From Treponema sp. (GTDB lineage Bacteria; Spirochaetota; Spirochaetia; Treponematales; Breznakiellaceae), in contig JAISGE010000199.1 in NCBI GenBank assembly GCA_031263265.1, positions 1-10,501 of the forward strand: DNA of 10,501 nucleotides. The letters are read 5' to 3'. Position 1 is the stretch's first letter. Each line of letters starts with the position of its first letter. This document shows, piece by piece, positions 1 to 6,731 of this stretch. Position numbers and translations under genes: made by a program. The notes below the pieces were generated by a model. That model was not told where the DNA came from and searched no databases. It saw nothing but the letters and a program-made list of their open reading frames with translations.

Positions 1-2
1 CA

Positions 3-248
3 ACAGCCAGTGGAACGACAGAGGAAGATTTTTTAATGTATGCTTCAGGAGCAGGAGCAAGCTATCTTCCCACTGCGTTTTACGACATCGCTCAAAAAGA
101 AACCGGGCAAGTCTATATCATAAGACATGCTGATGGTAAAACCTATTCAAAGATACAGGTTTATGATTTTGAATTCATCAGCGCTAGTGTTGCCCCATCA
201 AAGTTAGGTACGGATTCGTACAAAGTACGATACGCCGTATTTAAATAA
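3..248 (+). CDS. HmuY-like protein, C-terminal part (5' end cut by window)
   Basis: The reading frame is open from base 3 to the TAA at 246-248 (81 residues), so the start lies outside the window. The ATG at 36 is internal: coding sequence continues upstream of it and it has no Shine-Dalgarno site. The C-terminal segment VYIIRHADGKTYSKIQ closely matches VYIIKHGDGKTYSKLQ in the complete HmuY-like lipoprotein at 3809-4486, and both end in a similar beta-strand (YKVRYAVF versus YIIKYAHF). This strand pattern fits the end of the HmuY fold, an all-beta haem-binding lipoprotein family studied in Porphyromonas gingivalis. It is probably an exported or surface protein and the first visible gene of the operon continuing to 4486. 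Haem binding is inferred from family resemblance only. The partial state is due to the window edge, not to visible gene decay. Confidence 0.75.
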   Translation, partial: TASGTTEEDFLMYASGAGASYLPTAFYDIAQKETGQVYIIRHADGKTYSKIQVYDFEFISASVAPSKLGTDSYKVRYAVFK

Positions 249-255
249 AAAAACA

Positions 256-296
256 GGACTTCTGAAAATACCAAGTTGGTTTATTTTTAGAAGTCC
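256..296. terminator. Strong intercistronic hairpin, terminator-like on the - strand
   Basis: GGACTTCT (256-263) pairs perfectly with AGAAGTCC (289-296). The pairing continues inward through a G-T wobble, an AAAATA/TATTTT block and, after a 2-nt bulge, CCAA/TTGG. On the + strand it is preceded by a run of seven A and followed by CCTATCAC rather than a T run, so a classic intrinsic terminator is oriented for - strand transcripts. On the + strand it lies between a HmuY-like gene and the LRR gene, 11 nt before the latter's ribosome-binding site. It could act as a processing or stability element, a weak terminator, or an attenuator. Confidence 0.6.
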
Positions 297-319
297 CCTA
301 TCACTACAAAGGTATGGAA

Positions 320-1834
320 ATGGTTAAGACAAGAAAACGCAATGGTTATATACCCTTCTCTCTCTTCTTTAGTGCTGTTTTCCTTATGGCGGTTGTCGGA
401 TGTTCAAATCCTACTCAAGATGAGTCTTCTGATACCCTTGATGATACGCTTGAGACTACCCAATTTGCTTCGCTGAGTAGTCTTAAAACCGCTCTTGGTA
501 ACGTGATACAGAATACCGCAAAAAACCCTTACCAGATCGCGCTGATAAACATGGATATGGCAAGCTTCAGCAATAATGAAGACAGCTTGGGGGAACTGTT
601 TGCCGTATTTCAGGGACGGTACGTTGACTTAGACATAAGCACCTGCACGGGTAACATCGGAGCAGCGGCATCGACGGTGATGACCCGCCGGCCTGACGCC
701 GACAAACTGGTGTCTCTTATGCTTGGTGAATCCACCGAATCTATCGGTTCATTTGCTTTTGCGGGATGTACCTCGCTCGTATCGATCTCATTGCCTGCAT
801 CCATGAGTACCATCAACGACAGTGCATTCGCGGCTTGTGTCTCCCTTGGGTTCAAGGTTACCGAGGGGAATACGGTTTTTACTACTGACATGGATGGAAA
901 GCGCCTGCTCCAGGATCAGGGGAAAACCCTTGTTGCGTGGCCTTCTGCGGTAGGTACCATTCAGATTTCATCTGAAATTACCGAGATCCAGGATTATGCT
1001 TTTTCCGGCGCTCCATTGCTACGGGAACTTATCTTTGACCACAATACGCCGCCGGCATTAGGAGGGGTTCATGTTTTTGAAAACCCATCGGATATCACGA
1101 TTCGGGTTCCTCGAGAACAGGTTTCCCTGTATAAAACAAGCTGGCAAGCGTATACTAATGCTATAAAATGTACCCCTGATTGGTATGCCACCCCCTTTAC
1201 CGATCTTGCCGATCTCGGTGCATGGCTTGATGAGGATAAATCGCAAAACGACCGTTGGACTCCGTATTATGCAGTACTTAAGGATGTGCCCCTGAGTAAT
1301 AGAGGTACCGGCGAAAAGTTGGAAGACGGCTTACGGAAACTCTATGAGGCTTTTCATGGAAAATATATCGCCTTAGATGTAGATGCCTGTACCGGTGCTA
1401 CCATTGGATTTTCAGATCTCTATGATCAAACCTTTAGTTCAAGACCTCATAGAGATAGGCTGGTACAGATTATTTTACCTGAGTCTTCAACAAGCGTGGG
1501 GATTTATAACTTTTATGACTGTACATCCCTTGAATCAGTAAGCTTCCCGAGTGGACTCAAGCAAATCAATAAAAATGCGTTCGACCACTGCACAGCGCTG
1601 AAAGAAGTTGAGCTGCCGGCAAGCCTCAAATTACTAGGAGCCTATGCATTTAGAAATTGTACACAACTTAAACGCGTTATTGTCCATGCCGAAGTACCTC
1701 CTGCACTTAACGGCGGTGTATTTTCAGGGGTAAACGAAGACTTTAGTATCTATGTTCCTGCAAACAGCGTAGAAGCGTATAAAGCTATGACCGGTTGGAA
1801 AGACTTTGCAGGGATAATAAAGGCGATTGAATAG
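320..1834 (+). CDS. BspA-like leucine-rich-repeat surface lipoprotein with duplicated module
   Basis: This is a predicted outer-surface or periplasmic lipoprotein of the BspA/TpLRR (LRR_5) family, often involved in adhesion or protein binding. I prefer the ATG at 320 (504 aa) over the one at 314, because AAAGG at 308-312 is 7 nt from 320 and only 1 nt from 314. In numbering from 314, a basic n-region and hydrophobic core are followed by the lipobox V-V-G-Cys30 and a Ser/Asp/Thr-rich linker. Two similar modules follow, at about residues 51-286 and 295-506. Each has an N-terminal part with a GRYVDLDIS or GKYIALDVD strand and a CTG motif, then TpLRR repeats (for example FAGCTSLVSISLP, FYDCTSLESVSFP, FRNCTQLKRVIV). 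Each ends with a capping segment of the type IYVPANSVEAYK...W. The next gene starts 8 nt after the stop, so co-transcription with the receptor is very likely. The ligand is unknown. Confidence 0.85.
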   Translation: MVKTRKRNGYIPFSLFFSAVFLMAVVGCSNPTQDESSDTLDDTLETTQFASLSSLKTALGNVIQNTAKNPYQIALINMDMASFSNNEDSLGELFAVFQGRYVDLDISTCTGNIGAAASTVMTRRPDADKLVSLMLGESTESIGSFAFAGCTSLVSISLPASMSTINDSAFAACVSLGFKVTEGNTVFTTDMDGKRLLQDQGKTLVAWPSAVGTIQISSEITEIQDYAFSGAPLLRELIFDHNTPPALGGVHVFENPSDITIRVPREQVSLYKTSWQAYTNAIKCTPDWYATPFTDLADLGAWLDEDKSQNDRWTPYYAVLKDVPLSNRGTGEKLEDGLRKLYEAFHGKYIALDVDACTGATIGFSDLYDQTFSSRPHRDRLVQIILPESSTSVGIYNFYDCTSLESVSFPSGLKQINKNAFDHCTALKEVELPASLKLLGAYAFRNCTQLKRVIVHAEVPPALNGGVFSGVNEDFSIYVPANSVEAYKAMTGWKDFAGIIKAIE

Positions 1835-1842
1835 GATCTCGT

Positions 1843-3798
1843 ATGCAAATAAGGATTGCGAAAATGGGAAAGCTATCTTGTTTTATGGTATGTATGCTTG
1901 GTTTGTTCTGTATTTTTCCGGTAATTGGAGAACCAGAGGATAAGGGTGAACCGGTTTATCAACTCGATGAGGTTACCGTAACCGGAACCAGGAGCGAAAA
2001 ACGCTTAAAAGACAGTCCTGTTGTTACGGAGATCATTAGCGCTGAGGAGATCGAACAGTCCAATGCCGATACCCTCATGGATATTCTAAACGACTATGGC
2101 TTGGTGTATACCGGAAACGGCATGGGTGATTATGTCCAGATGCAAGGCATGGGTAAAAGCCGAGTCCTCTACCTGATAAACGGAAGGAGGCTCGTAGGCA
2201 GGATATCCCAACGACTCAAAGGGGAAACCCTGCCCTTGGGGAATGTGGAACGCATAGAAATTGTCCGAGGGCCTCAGTCTGCCCTATATGGATCCGATGG
2301 CATTGGCGGGGTTATCAATATCATCACCAAAAAACCAGGGAACGAGGTCTCCCTATCTACCAATTTTACGAATCGTTTCCTCCTTGCCTATGACGACCCC
2401 AATACCTCTGAAACCGTAGCGCCTTTTGATGATTTTAATCCGATCCGGGAGCAAACCCTGAGCGCGGCTGTGGGCTTTCCCTTGGGGATCGCGCGAAATT
2501 CCCTAGATATAGAAGCTGCCCGTGGAGGGTTTTATTACAATGAACAAAAAACCAGTTCCGTACTTCCCGAATATTACCGGGGCAGCCTGGGGCTTGATAC
2601 GGCTTTTTCCCTGGGAAATATCCCGGAACTCAGACTGGGTGGTTCCTTCATGCTGATGCGGCGGGATGACCAAACCACTGCCCGCGGAAGCCTTACCCGG
2701 TTTGATTACCTCCGGGGAGATGCGTATGGTGAAATGGATTTACATCCGTTTGAACGGGGAGGACTTACCTTCAGACTCTATGACAACTTTTACCAGCGGG
2801 ATAAAGACAATTACTCGGCGATCAATGACCGGTGGTCTAAAGGGAATAATTATGAGAATGAAAATATCACTGCTCTAGAAGCCCTTGGGTATTATGATGG
2901 GCTTGATAATTTCATCTTTACCCTTGGATTAGAAGGGGCCTACAACAGCATGAAAAAATACAATCTGAGTAAATCTTTTGTTTCGGTAGATAAGGAGGCC
3001 ATCTTCTTACAAGCCGAACATTTTCGAGGAGATACCTATGCTGTTTTGGCCGGTGTACGGCTAGAGCGGAATTCCCAGTTTGGATTTGCAGTGGCGCCGA
3101 AACTCTCCGGGATGTACCAATTACCCTGGGATTTTCGTGTGCTAGCCGGGGCAGGGATAGGATACCGGGCGCCAGATTTCAGCGATCTCTATCTGGTTAA
3201 AGACGATAGTGAAACTATGTATATCCAGGGTAACGAAGACCTGATACCTGAATACAGTTTGGGATTTAATGTCGGCCTTGAGTATGCCGCATCCGGCCGT
3301 TTCGTCCAGATCAATGTGTATTACAACGAATTATTCGATGAAATGACCAGGGTATATATTGAAACCCTGGGGGATAGAATGATTTATGCGACGAAGAATA
3401 TTTCCCGGTCTATGCGGACCGGGGTTGATACCGAAGGTAGGCTTACAGTTTTGCAGTATGGCTTTGTCTCTGCAGGGTACAGTTGGCTGTACGCCTATGA
3501 CCGTACCTTAGGAGAGGAACTGCATCCCCAGCCTACCCACACGGTCAAGATGAAGGTTGGGTTTGATCACCCCATCTCAGGAATTACTACCTATTTGCAA
3601 GGCCGTTTTTTTTCAGCGATGATCGATCCGACTGAACCGGACAACGAACCCAGGTTTATACTGGATTTTTATGTTTCCGTTGCCTTAGGTACGCATTTCA
3701 AAGTACATGCGGCAGTGGACAACATAACCGGTGAAATGGATCACCTAGGTCCGTTAACCAAGCAAACCTTTTCAATTGGGTTTAAATATTTTTTATAA
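1843..3798 (+). CDS. TonB-dependent outer-membrane receptor, HmuR/haem-receptor-like
   Basis: A 651-residue outer-membrane active transporter. A signal peptide (hydrophobic core about residues 11-28, likely cleavage near VIG-E) leads to a TonB-box-like segment DEVTVTGTR (42-50). The plug domain spans about 42-165 with typical motifs VLYLINGRRL, VERIEIVRGP and ALYGSDGIGGVINIITKKPG. The remainder is a beta-barrel ending in an aromatic-rich strand (FSIGFKYFL). Residues 441-444 are YRAP and 464-467 NEDL, resembling the YRAP and NPDL boxes of P. gingivalis HmuR. With a HmuY-like gene 10 nt downstream, haem or another porphyrin is the likeliest substrate, but siderophores or cobalamin are not excluded. 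Start: the ATG at 1843 has AGGA 6 nt upstream; the ATG at 1864 has AAGGA 8 nt upstream and also leaves an intact signal peptide, so it is a real alternative. TonB, ExbB and ExbD are not in the window. Confidence 0.93.
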   Translation: MQIRIAKMGKLSCFMVCMLGLFCIFPVIGEPEDKGEPVYQLDEVTVTGTRSEKRLKDSPVVTEIISAEEIEQSNADTLMDILNDYGLVYTGNGMGDYVQMQGMGKSRVLYLINGRRLVGRISQRLKGETLPLGNVERIEIVRGPQSALYGSDGIGGVINIITKKPGNEVSLSTNFTNRFLLAYDDPNTSETVAPFDDFNPIREQTLSAAVGFPLGIARNSLDIEAARGGFYYNEQKTSSVLPEYYRGSLGLDTAFSLGNIPELRLGGSFMLMRRDDQTTARGSLTRFDYLRGDAYGEMDLHPFERGGLTFRLYDNFYQRDKDNYSAINDRWSKGNNYENENITALEALGYYDGLDNFIFTLGLEGAYNSMKKYNLSKSFVSVDKEAIFLQAEHFRGDTYAVLAGVRLERNSQFGFAVAPKLSGMYQLPWDFRVLAGAGIGYRAPDFSDLYLVKDDSETMYIQGNEDLIPEYSLGFNVGLEYAASGRFVQINVYYNELFDEMTRVYIETLGDRMIYATKNISRSMRTGVDTEGRLTVLQYGFVSAGYSWLYAYDRTLGEELHPQPTHTVKMKVGFDHPISGITTYLQGRFFSAMIDPTEPDNEPRFILDFYVSVALGTHFKVHAAVDNITGEMDHLGPLTKQTFSIGFKYFL

Positions 3799-3808
3799 GG
3801 AGTTTTTT

Positions 3809-4486
3809 ATGAAACGCAGTATTATTTCTTTTCTACTTGTTTTCGGATGCACCGCGATGCTTTTCCTTACCTGTTCTCCTGATTCGGACAATCAGGATGA
3901 AGATGGAGATGGAACAATCAAAATTTCGGTCTCTACTGATAGCGGACCACGATACTATTCCCTTACTACCGGGGAAGCAGTAACCGAGGATGAAATCAAC
4001 AGTACTAAATGGGACATTGGTTTCCAGCGTTCCCGGTTGATTTATACCAACAGCGGTGATACTGCAGCAAAGCTTGATTCAGGAGGTCAAGGCGGGGTTT
4101 GGTATACCGAGAAGTTCGCATTTGATGAAGTTACTCAGGATGACGCAGTAACCGATGATACAACCTTACTCAACAGGTATACCACCGATGTCAAACGATG
4201 GATCAGATCAATGACCACAGACGAGGTTTGCGTCAATGTTATCGGGTACGTAGGGTATGAGAATGAAACCGAAAACGGAGCAGGAGACAACGTAGAAAAG
4301 CCTCTTGCAAGTTTTCAGTATAACAAGAAACAGTTTTATAAGTCAAAATCCTATGACCCCAGTAAACGGGTCTATATTATAAAACACGGAGATGGTAAAA
4401 CCTATTCCAAGCTGCAGATCCTAGAATATGAGAGTAACACTTCAGAAAAATCAGATACCTATATAATTAAATACGCACACTTTTAA
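3809..4486 (+). CDS. HmuY-like lipoprotein (putative haemophore)
   Basis: A 225-residue lipoprotein. The start at 3809 is chosen over the upstream in-frame ATG at 3776, which lies inside the receptor gene, because TAAGGAG at 3796-3802 sits 6 nt ahead. The signal sequence has a hydrophobic core and probable lipidation at Cys22 (FLTC, a relaxed spirochaetal lipobox), then an acidic Asp-rich linker. The HmuY-type domain covers about residues 38-225. It includes WDIGFQR (68-74), IYTNSG (78-83), a glycine-rich turn at 92-96 and VYIIKHGDGKTYSKLQ near the C-terminus. In P. gingivalis, HmuY captures haem and passes it to HmuR; adjacency to the TonB-dependent receptor supports an analogous role. Only two histidines are present (193 and 224), both near the C-terminus, so the exact P. 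gingivalis ligand pair is not obviously conserved. It is a paralogue of the partial gene at the left window edge. Confidence 0.82.
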   Translation: MKRSIISFLLVFGCTAMLFLTCSPDSDNQDEDGDGTIKISVSTDSGPRYYSLTTGEAVTEDEINSTKWDIGFQRSRLIYTNSGDTAAKLDSGGQGGVWYTEKFAFDEVTQDDAVTDDTTLLNRYTTDVKRWIRSMTTDEVCVNVIGYVGYENETENGAGDNVEKPLASFQYNKKQFYKSKSYDPSKRVYIIKHGDGKTYSKLQILEYESNTSEKSDTYIIKYAHF

Positions 4487-4499
4487 TGTGCTAGGTATC
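4454..4499 (+). terminator. Weak nested inverted repeat at the end of the uptake operon
   Basis: GATACCTA (4454-4461) is the exact reverse complement of TAGGTATC (4492-4499). Inside it, GCACA (4475-4479) pairs with TGTGC (4487-4491) around the stop codon. The right arms are contiguous, while a 13-nt AT-rich bulge separates the left arms. No T run follows, so intrinsic termination is uncertain. It sits between convergent genes separated by only 37 bp, where some termination signal for one or both strands would be expected. Confidence 0.3.
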
Positions 4500-4523
4500 C
4501 TTGGGGGGAATTTGCGTATGTAT

Positions 4524-5948
4524 TTATAAACCTACCCGGAATACGCTCCCGGAACCGCGCTGTGCTCCAGCGTTACTTTTCACCTGGATGCTTCCACCGT
4601 GGGCAGCTACAATCGCCGCGGCAATGGTAAGACCGATTCCCGCGCCTCCGGTGTCACGGCTTCGGGATGTATCGGTGCGGTAGAGTCGTTTAAAGATATG
4701 GGGGATATCCTGTTCAGGTATGCCGATGCCGGTATCTGCAATGATAAGGTCCCAATGGGGGACTCCCTTTTCTATGGTGATGCTTACCCTTCCTGAGTCG
4801 GTGTATTTCACCGCATTGGAAAGCAGGTTCATACACACCTGTTTAATCCGGTCATAATCAGCGTTAAGGGGGCTTTCCCTAAGGGTAAGGTGTAAGCCTA
4901 TTCCTTTCTCATGGGCCGCGGCCCTGAACTGTTCCGCCGTAACCTGGACCAATTTTGCAAGATCAAAGGTGGTTTTGTTAAGTTTAAGGGAATCCCCTTC
5001 AAGCCGAGTAAGGATATGCAAATCCTCCACCAAGTGGGTAAGCCGTATTATTTCCTCGTGGCAGCTTATCAGGTGTTCCTGGTCCGGTTTATACACGCCG
5101 TCGATCATGGCTTCTACGTTTCCCTGTAAACAGGTTAATGGTGTACGCAATTCATGGGCTATGTCCGCGCTGAGCTGCTGTTGCCGTTGTTCCGCTGCTT
5201 CCAATTCTGCAGCCAGGCAGTTGATCGCCTGGGAAAGGTCCTTGAGTTCCCGGGTTTTATACTGATCCTGTATCCTGATGATACGCCTTTCAGGATTGGT
5301 TCCCCCTGAATGGATGCGAGCTATGGCCCGGGCAGCAACGCCGGCTTTACGCACCGGAGCCGCGATACTTTGGGACAGCACAAGGGCAATACCGGCACTT
5401 AACAGGGCAAGGATAAGGCCGGCAACAAGCAGGAGCCGGTTTATGGAACGTAAAAACCGCGTTTCTGTTTCACTGTAGAAAAAAGGTCCGTAGGTTTCTA
5501 TACTCACCGTTCCTACGATCCCTCCGTTAGCGTAAACCGGATACCGTTGCTGCTGGACCTCGCCATTTAAGCGGAATTGCTGTTCCATCCGGGAAGCTAT
5601 ATCGTTTATGACCTCAACGCATTGCTGCATATCGCAGGAACGGGCGTTCCATACCAGATCTCCCTGTCCATCTTCTACGGTTACAATATAGCCTTCATGG
5701 ACAAAGTACATTCCCATCGCCTCTACAGTACCCCTATCAAAACTCCGGGTCATGGGCTTGTACAGTTCTTCTATAACCCGGACTATTTCTTCACTTCTTC
5801 CGCTGATATTCTCCTTAATCAAAGCGTTAAAGGTGATGTTAGTAAACCGATTGATAGCCAGGGTTAAGCTAGCCAGGGCAAGTCCGATAAACAAGACGTA
5901 CGTCAGGACAAGACGGTTTTGCAGGCTTATGGTGAAGCGCAGTTTCAT
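4524..5948 (-). CDS. Two-component sensor histidine kinase, BaeS-like
   Basis: A 474-residue membrane sensor kinase. TM1 is at about 13-32, an extracytoplasmic sensor region at 33-168, and TM2 at about 171-192. A HAMP-type linker follows at about 193-255, then the H-box SADIAHELRTPL with phospho-acceptor His265. The ATP-binding domain shows the N-box (NLLSNAVKYTDSG, 374-386), G1 (DTGIGIP, 405-411), F-box (IFKRLYRTD, 418-426) and G2 (GGAGIGL, 434-440), so it looks catalytically intact. The sensor region contains Cys105 and Cys110 (C-x4-C) and a GPFFYSETETRFL stretch just before TM2. The start overlaps the stop of the response-regulator gene by 4 bp (ATGA), with GGGGGA a few bases upstream, which indicates translational coupling. 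The signal sensed is unknown; BaeS-type kinases often respond to envelope stress, but that is a family-level hint only. Confidence 0.95.
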   Translation of the reverse strand: MKLRFTISLQNRLVLTYVLFIGLALASLTLAINRFTNITFNALIKENISGRSEEIVRVIEELYKPMTRSFDRGTVEAMGMYFVHEGYIVTVEDGQGDLVWNARSCDMQQCVEVINDIASRMEQQFRLNGEVQQQRYPVYANGGIVGTVSIETYGPFFYSETETRFLRSINRLLLVAGLILALLSAGIALVLSQSIAAPVRKAGVAARAIARIHSGGTNPERRIIRIQDQYKTRELKDLSQAINCLAAELEAAEQRQQQLSADIAHELRTPLTCLQGNVEAMIDGVYKPDQEHLISCHEEIIRLTHLVEDLHILTRLEGDSLKLNKTTFDLAKLVQVTAEQFRAAAHEKGIGLHLTLRESPLNADYDRIKQVCMNLLSNAVKYTDSGRVSITIEKGVPHWDLIIADTGIGIPEQDIPHIFKRLYRTDTSRSRDTGGAGIGLTIAAAIVAAHGGSIQVKSNAGAQRGSGSVFRVGL

Positions 5949-6679
5949 GCTTCCCCCAAGCGGTATCCCATACCATAGACCGTGATGATGTATTTCGGCA
6001 TTTTAGGATCATCCTCAAGTTTTGCCCGCAGTTTCTTTATGTGGGTATCTACCGACCGGTCAAAGCCCTCATAAGCAGCCCCTTTTATCGCTTCAAGAAT
6101 TTCATCCCGAGTAAAGATCTTTGCCTTGCAGGACATGAGCAGGGTAAGGATATGGTATTCATCCCGGGTAAGAGTAACCGTTTCTCCGTTCCGGCTTACG
6201 ATCCTTTTTTCCGTATCGACGATTAAATCCTGGTAAGCAAGCAAGGGGTCCCCTGTTTTTTGACCCCGGCTTCTCCGTAATGCCGCATGCACCCGGGCCA
6301 TAAGCTGCCGGGGACTAAAGGGTTTGGTTACATAATCATCCGCACCGATAGTAAGCCCGTGAATGATGTTGTCTTCCGCAACCTTGGCGGTGATCATAAT
6401 GATCGGAATATTCGACTCAAGCCGTACTTTTTTGCACAATGCTTCACCTGAATAATCAGGCAGCATCAGGTCAAGGAGTATCAAAGAAACCGGGTGCTGG
6501 GTATTTTGCAGGTGTTCAAAGAGTTCAAGTCCATGCCTGCCGCTCTTGGCACAAAGCACCTGAAAACCTTCCAGCTCAAGGTAGGCTTTTACTAGGTCCA
6601 GAATTTTTACTTCATCATCGACCACCAGGATCGTCTGCTTATCCTGCATGGTTTTATGGTACCTATTGGGTACATTCAT
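5945..6679 (-). CDS. OmpR/PhoB-family response regulator
   Basis: A 244-residue transcription regulator and partner of the kinase that follows it with a 4-bp overlap. The receiver domain is at about 15-130, with the acidic pocket Asp21-Asp22, phospho-acceptor Asp70 (LILLDLMLPD), Thr97 and Lys119 in the KPF motif. The winged-helix DNA-binding domain spans about 145-243 and ends in RSVDTHIKKLRAKL and the wing YGMGYRL. Start: Met at 6679 is used; Met11 at 6649 (MQDKQTILVVDDE) is closer to the usual N-terminus of the family, and neither has a clear Shine-Dalgarno site, so the true start may be 6649. The gene diverges from the flagellar cluster. Its targets are not shown by the sequence, although the uptake operon and the flagellar promoter are its neighbours. 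Confidence 0.95.
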   Translation of the reverse strand: MNVPNRYHKTMQDKQTILVVDDEVKILDLVKAYLELEGFQVLCAKSGRHGLELFEHLQNTQHPVSLILLDLMLPDYSGEALCKKVRLESNIPIIMITAKVAEDNIIHGLTIGADDYVTKPFSPRQLMARVHAALRRSRGQKTGDPLLAYQDLIVDTEKRIVSRNGETVTLTRDEYHILTLLMSCKAKIFTRDEILEAIKGAAYEGFDRSVDTHIKKLRAKLEDDPKMPKYIITVYGMGYRLGEA

Positions 6680-6680
6680 G

Positions 6681-6707
6681 TAAAGGACTTTCGATTGCTA
6701 CCGATAT
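6681..6707 (+). promoter_or_regulatory. Sigma-28 (FliA/SigD-type) flagellar promoter
   Basis: TAAA at 6681-6684, a 15-nt spacer, then ACCGATAT at 6700-6707. The flagellar sigma-28 consensus is TAAA-N15-GCCGATAA, so the -35 core and spacer are exact and the -10 matches at 6 of 8 positions (CCGATA core). Transcription would start near 6714, leaving a leader of about 18 nt before the GTG of the flgF-like gene. The location directly before a flagellar operon makes chance unlikely. Confidence 0.65.
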
Positions 6708-6731
6708 TTAAGCTAATAGGGGAAACGAGAA

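Noticed and set aside
36..248. A free-standing 70-residue gene starting at ATG 36
   Set aside because: The frame is open to the window edge, and homology to the HmuY-like domain indicates that this is the C-terminal end of a larger protein.
270..288. Small + strand terminator ACCAA-G-TTGGT followed by TTATTTTT
   Set aside because: The stem would be only about 3 bp with a workable loop; the larger hairpin at 256-296 explains the symmetry.
610..1246. Antisense frames within the LRR lipoprotein gene
   Set aside because: Short, no start signals, and the + strand protein is clearly supported by lipobox and repeats.
3776..3808. Earlier ATG start for the HmuY-like lipoprotein
   Set aside because: It falls inside the receptor gene with no ribosome site; the ATG at 3809 has an ideal Shine-Dalgarno sequence and gives a normal lipoprotein signal peptide.
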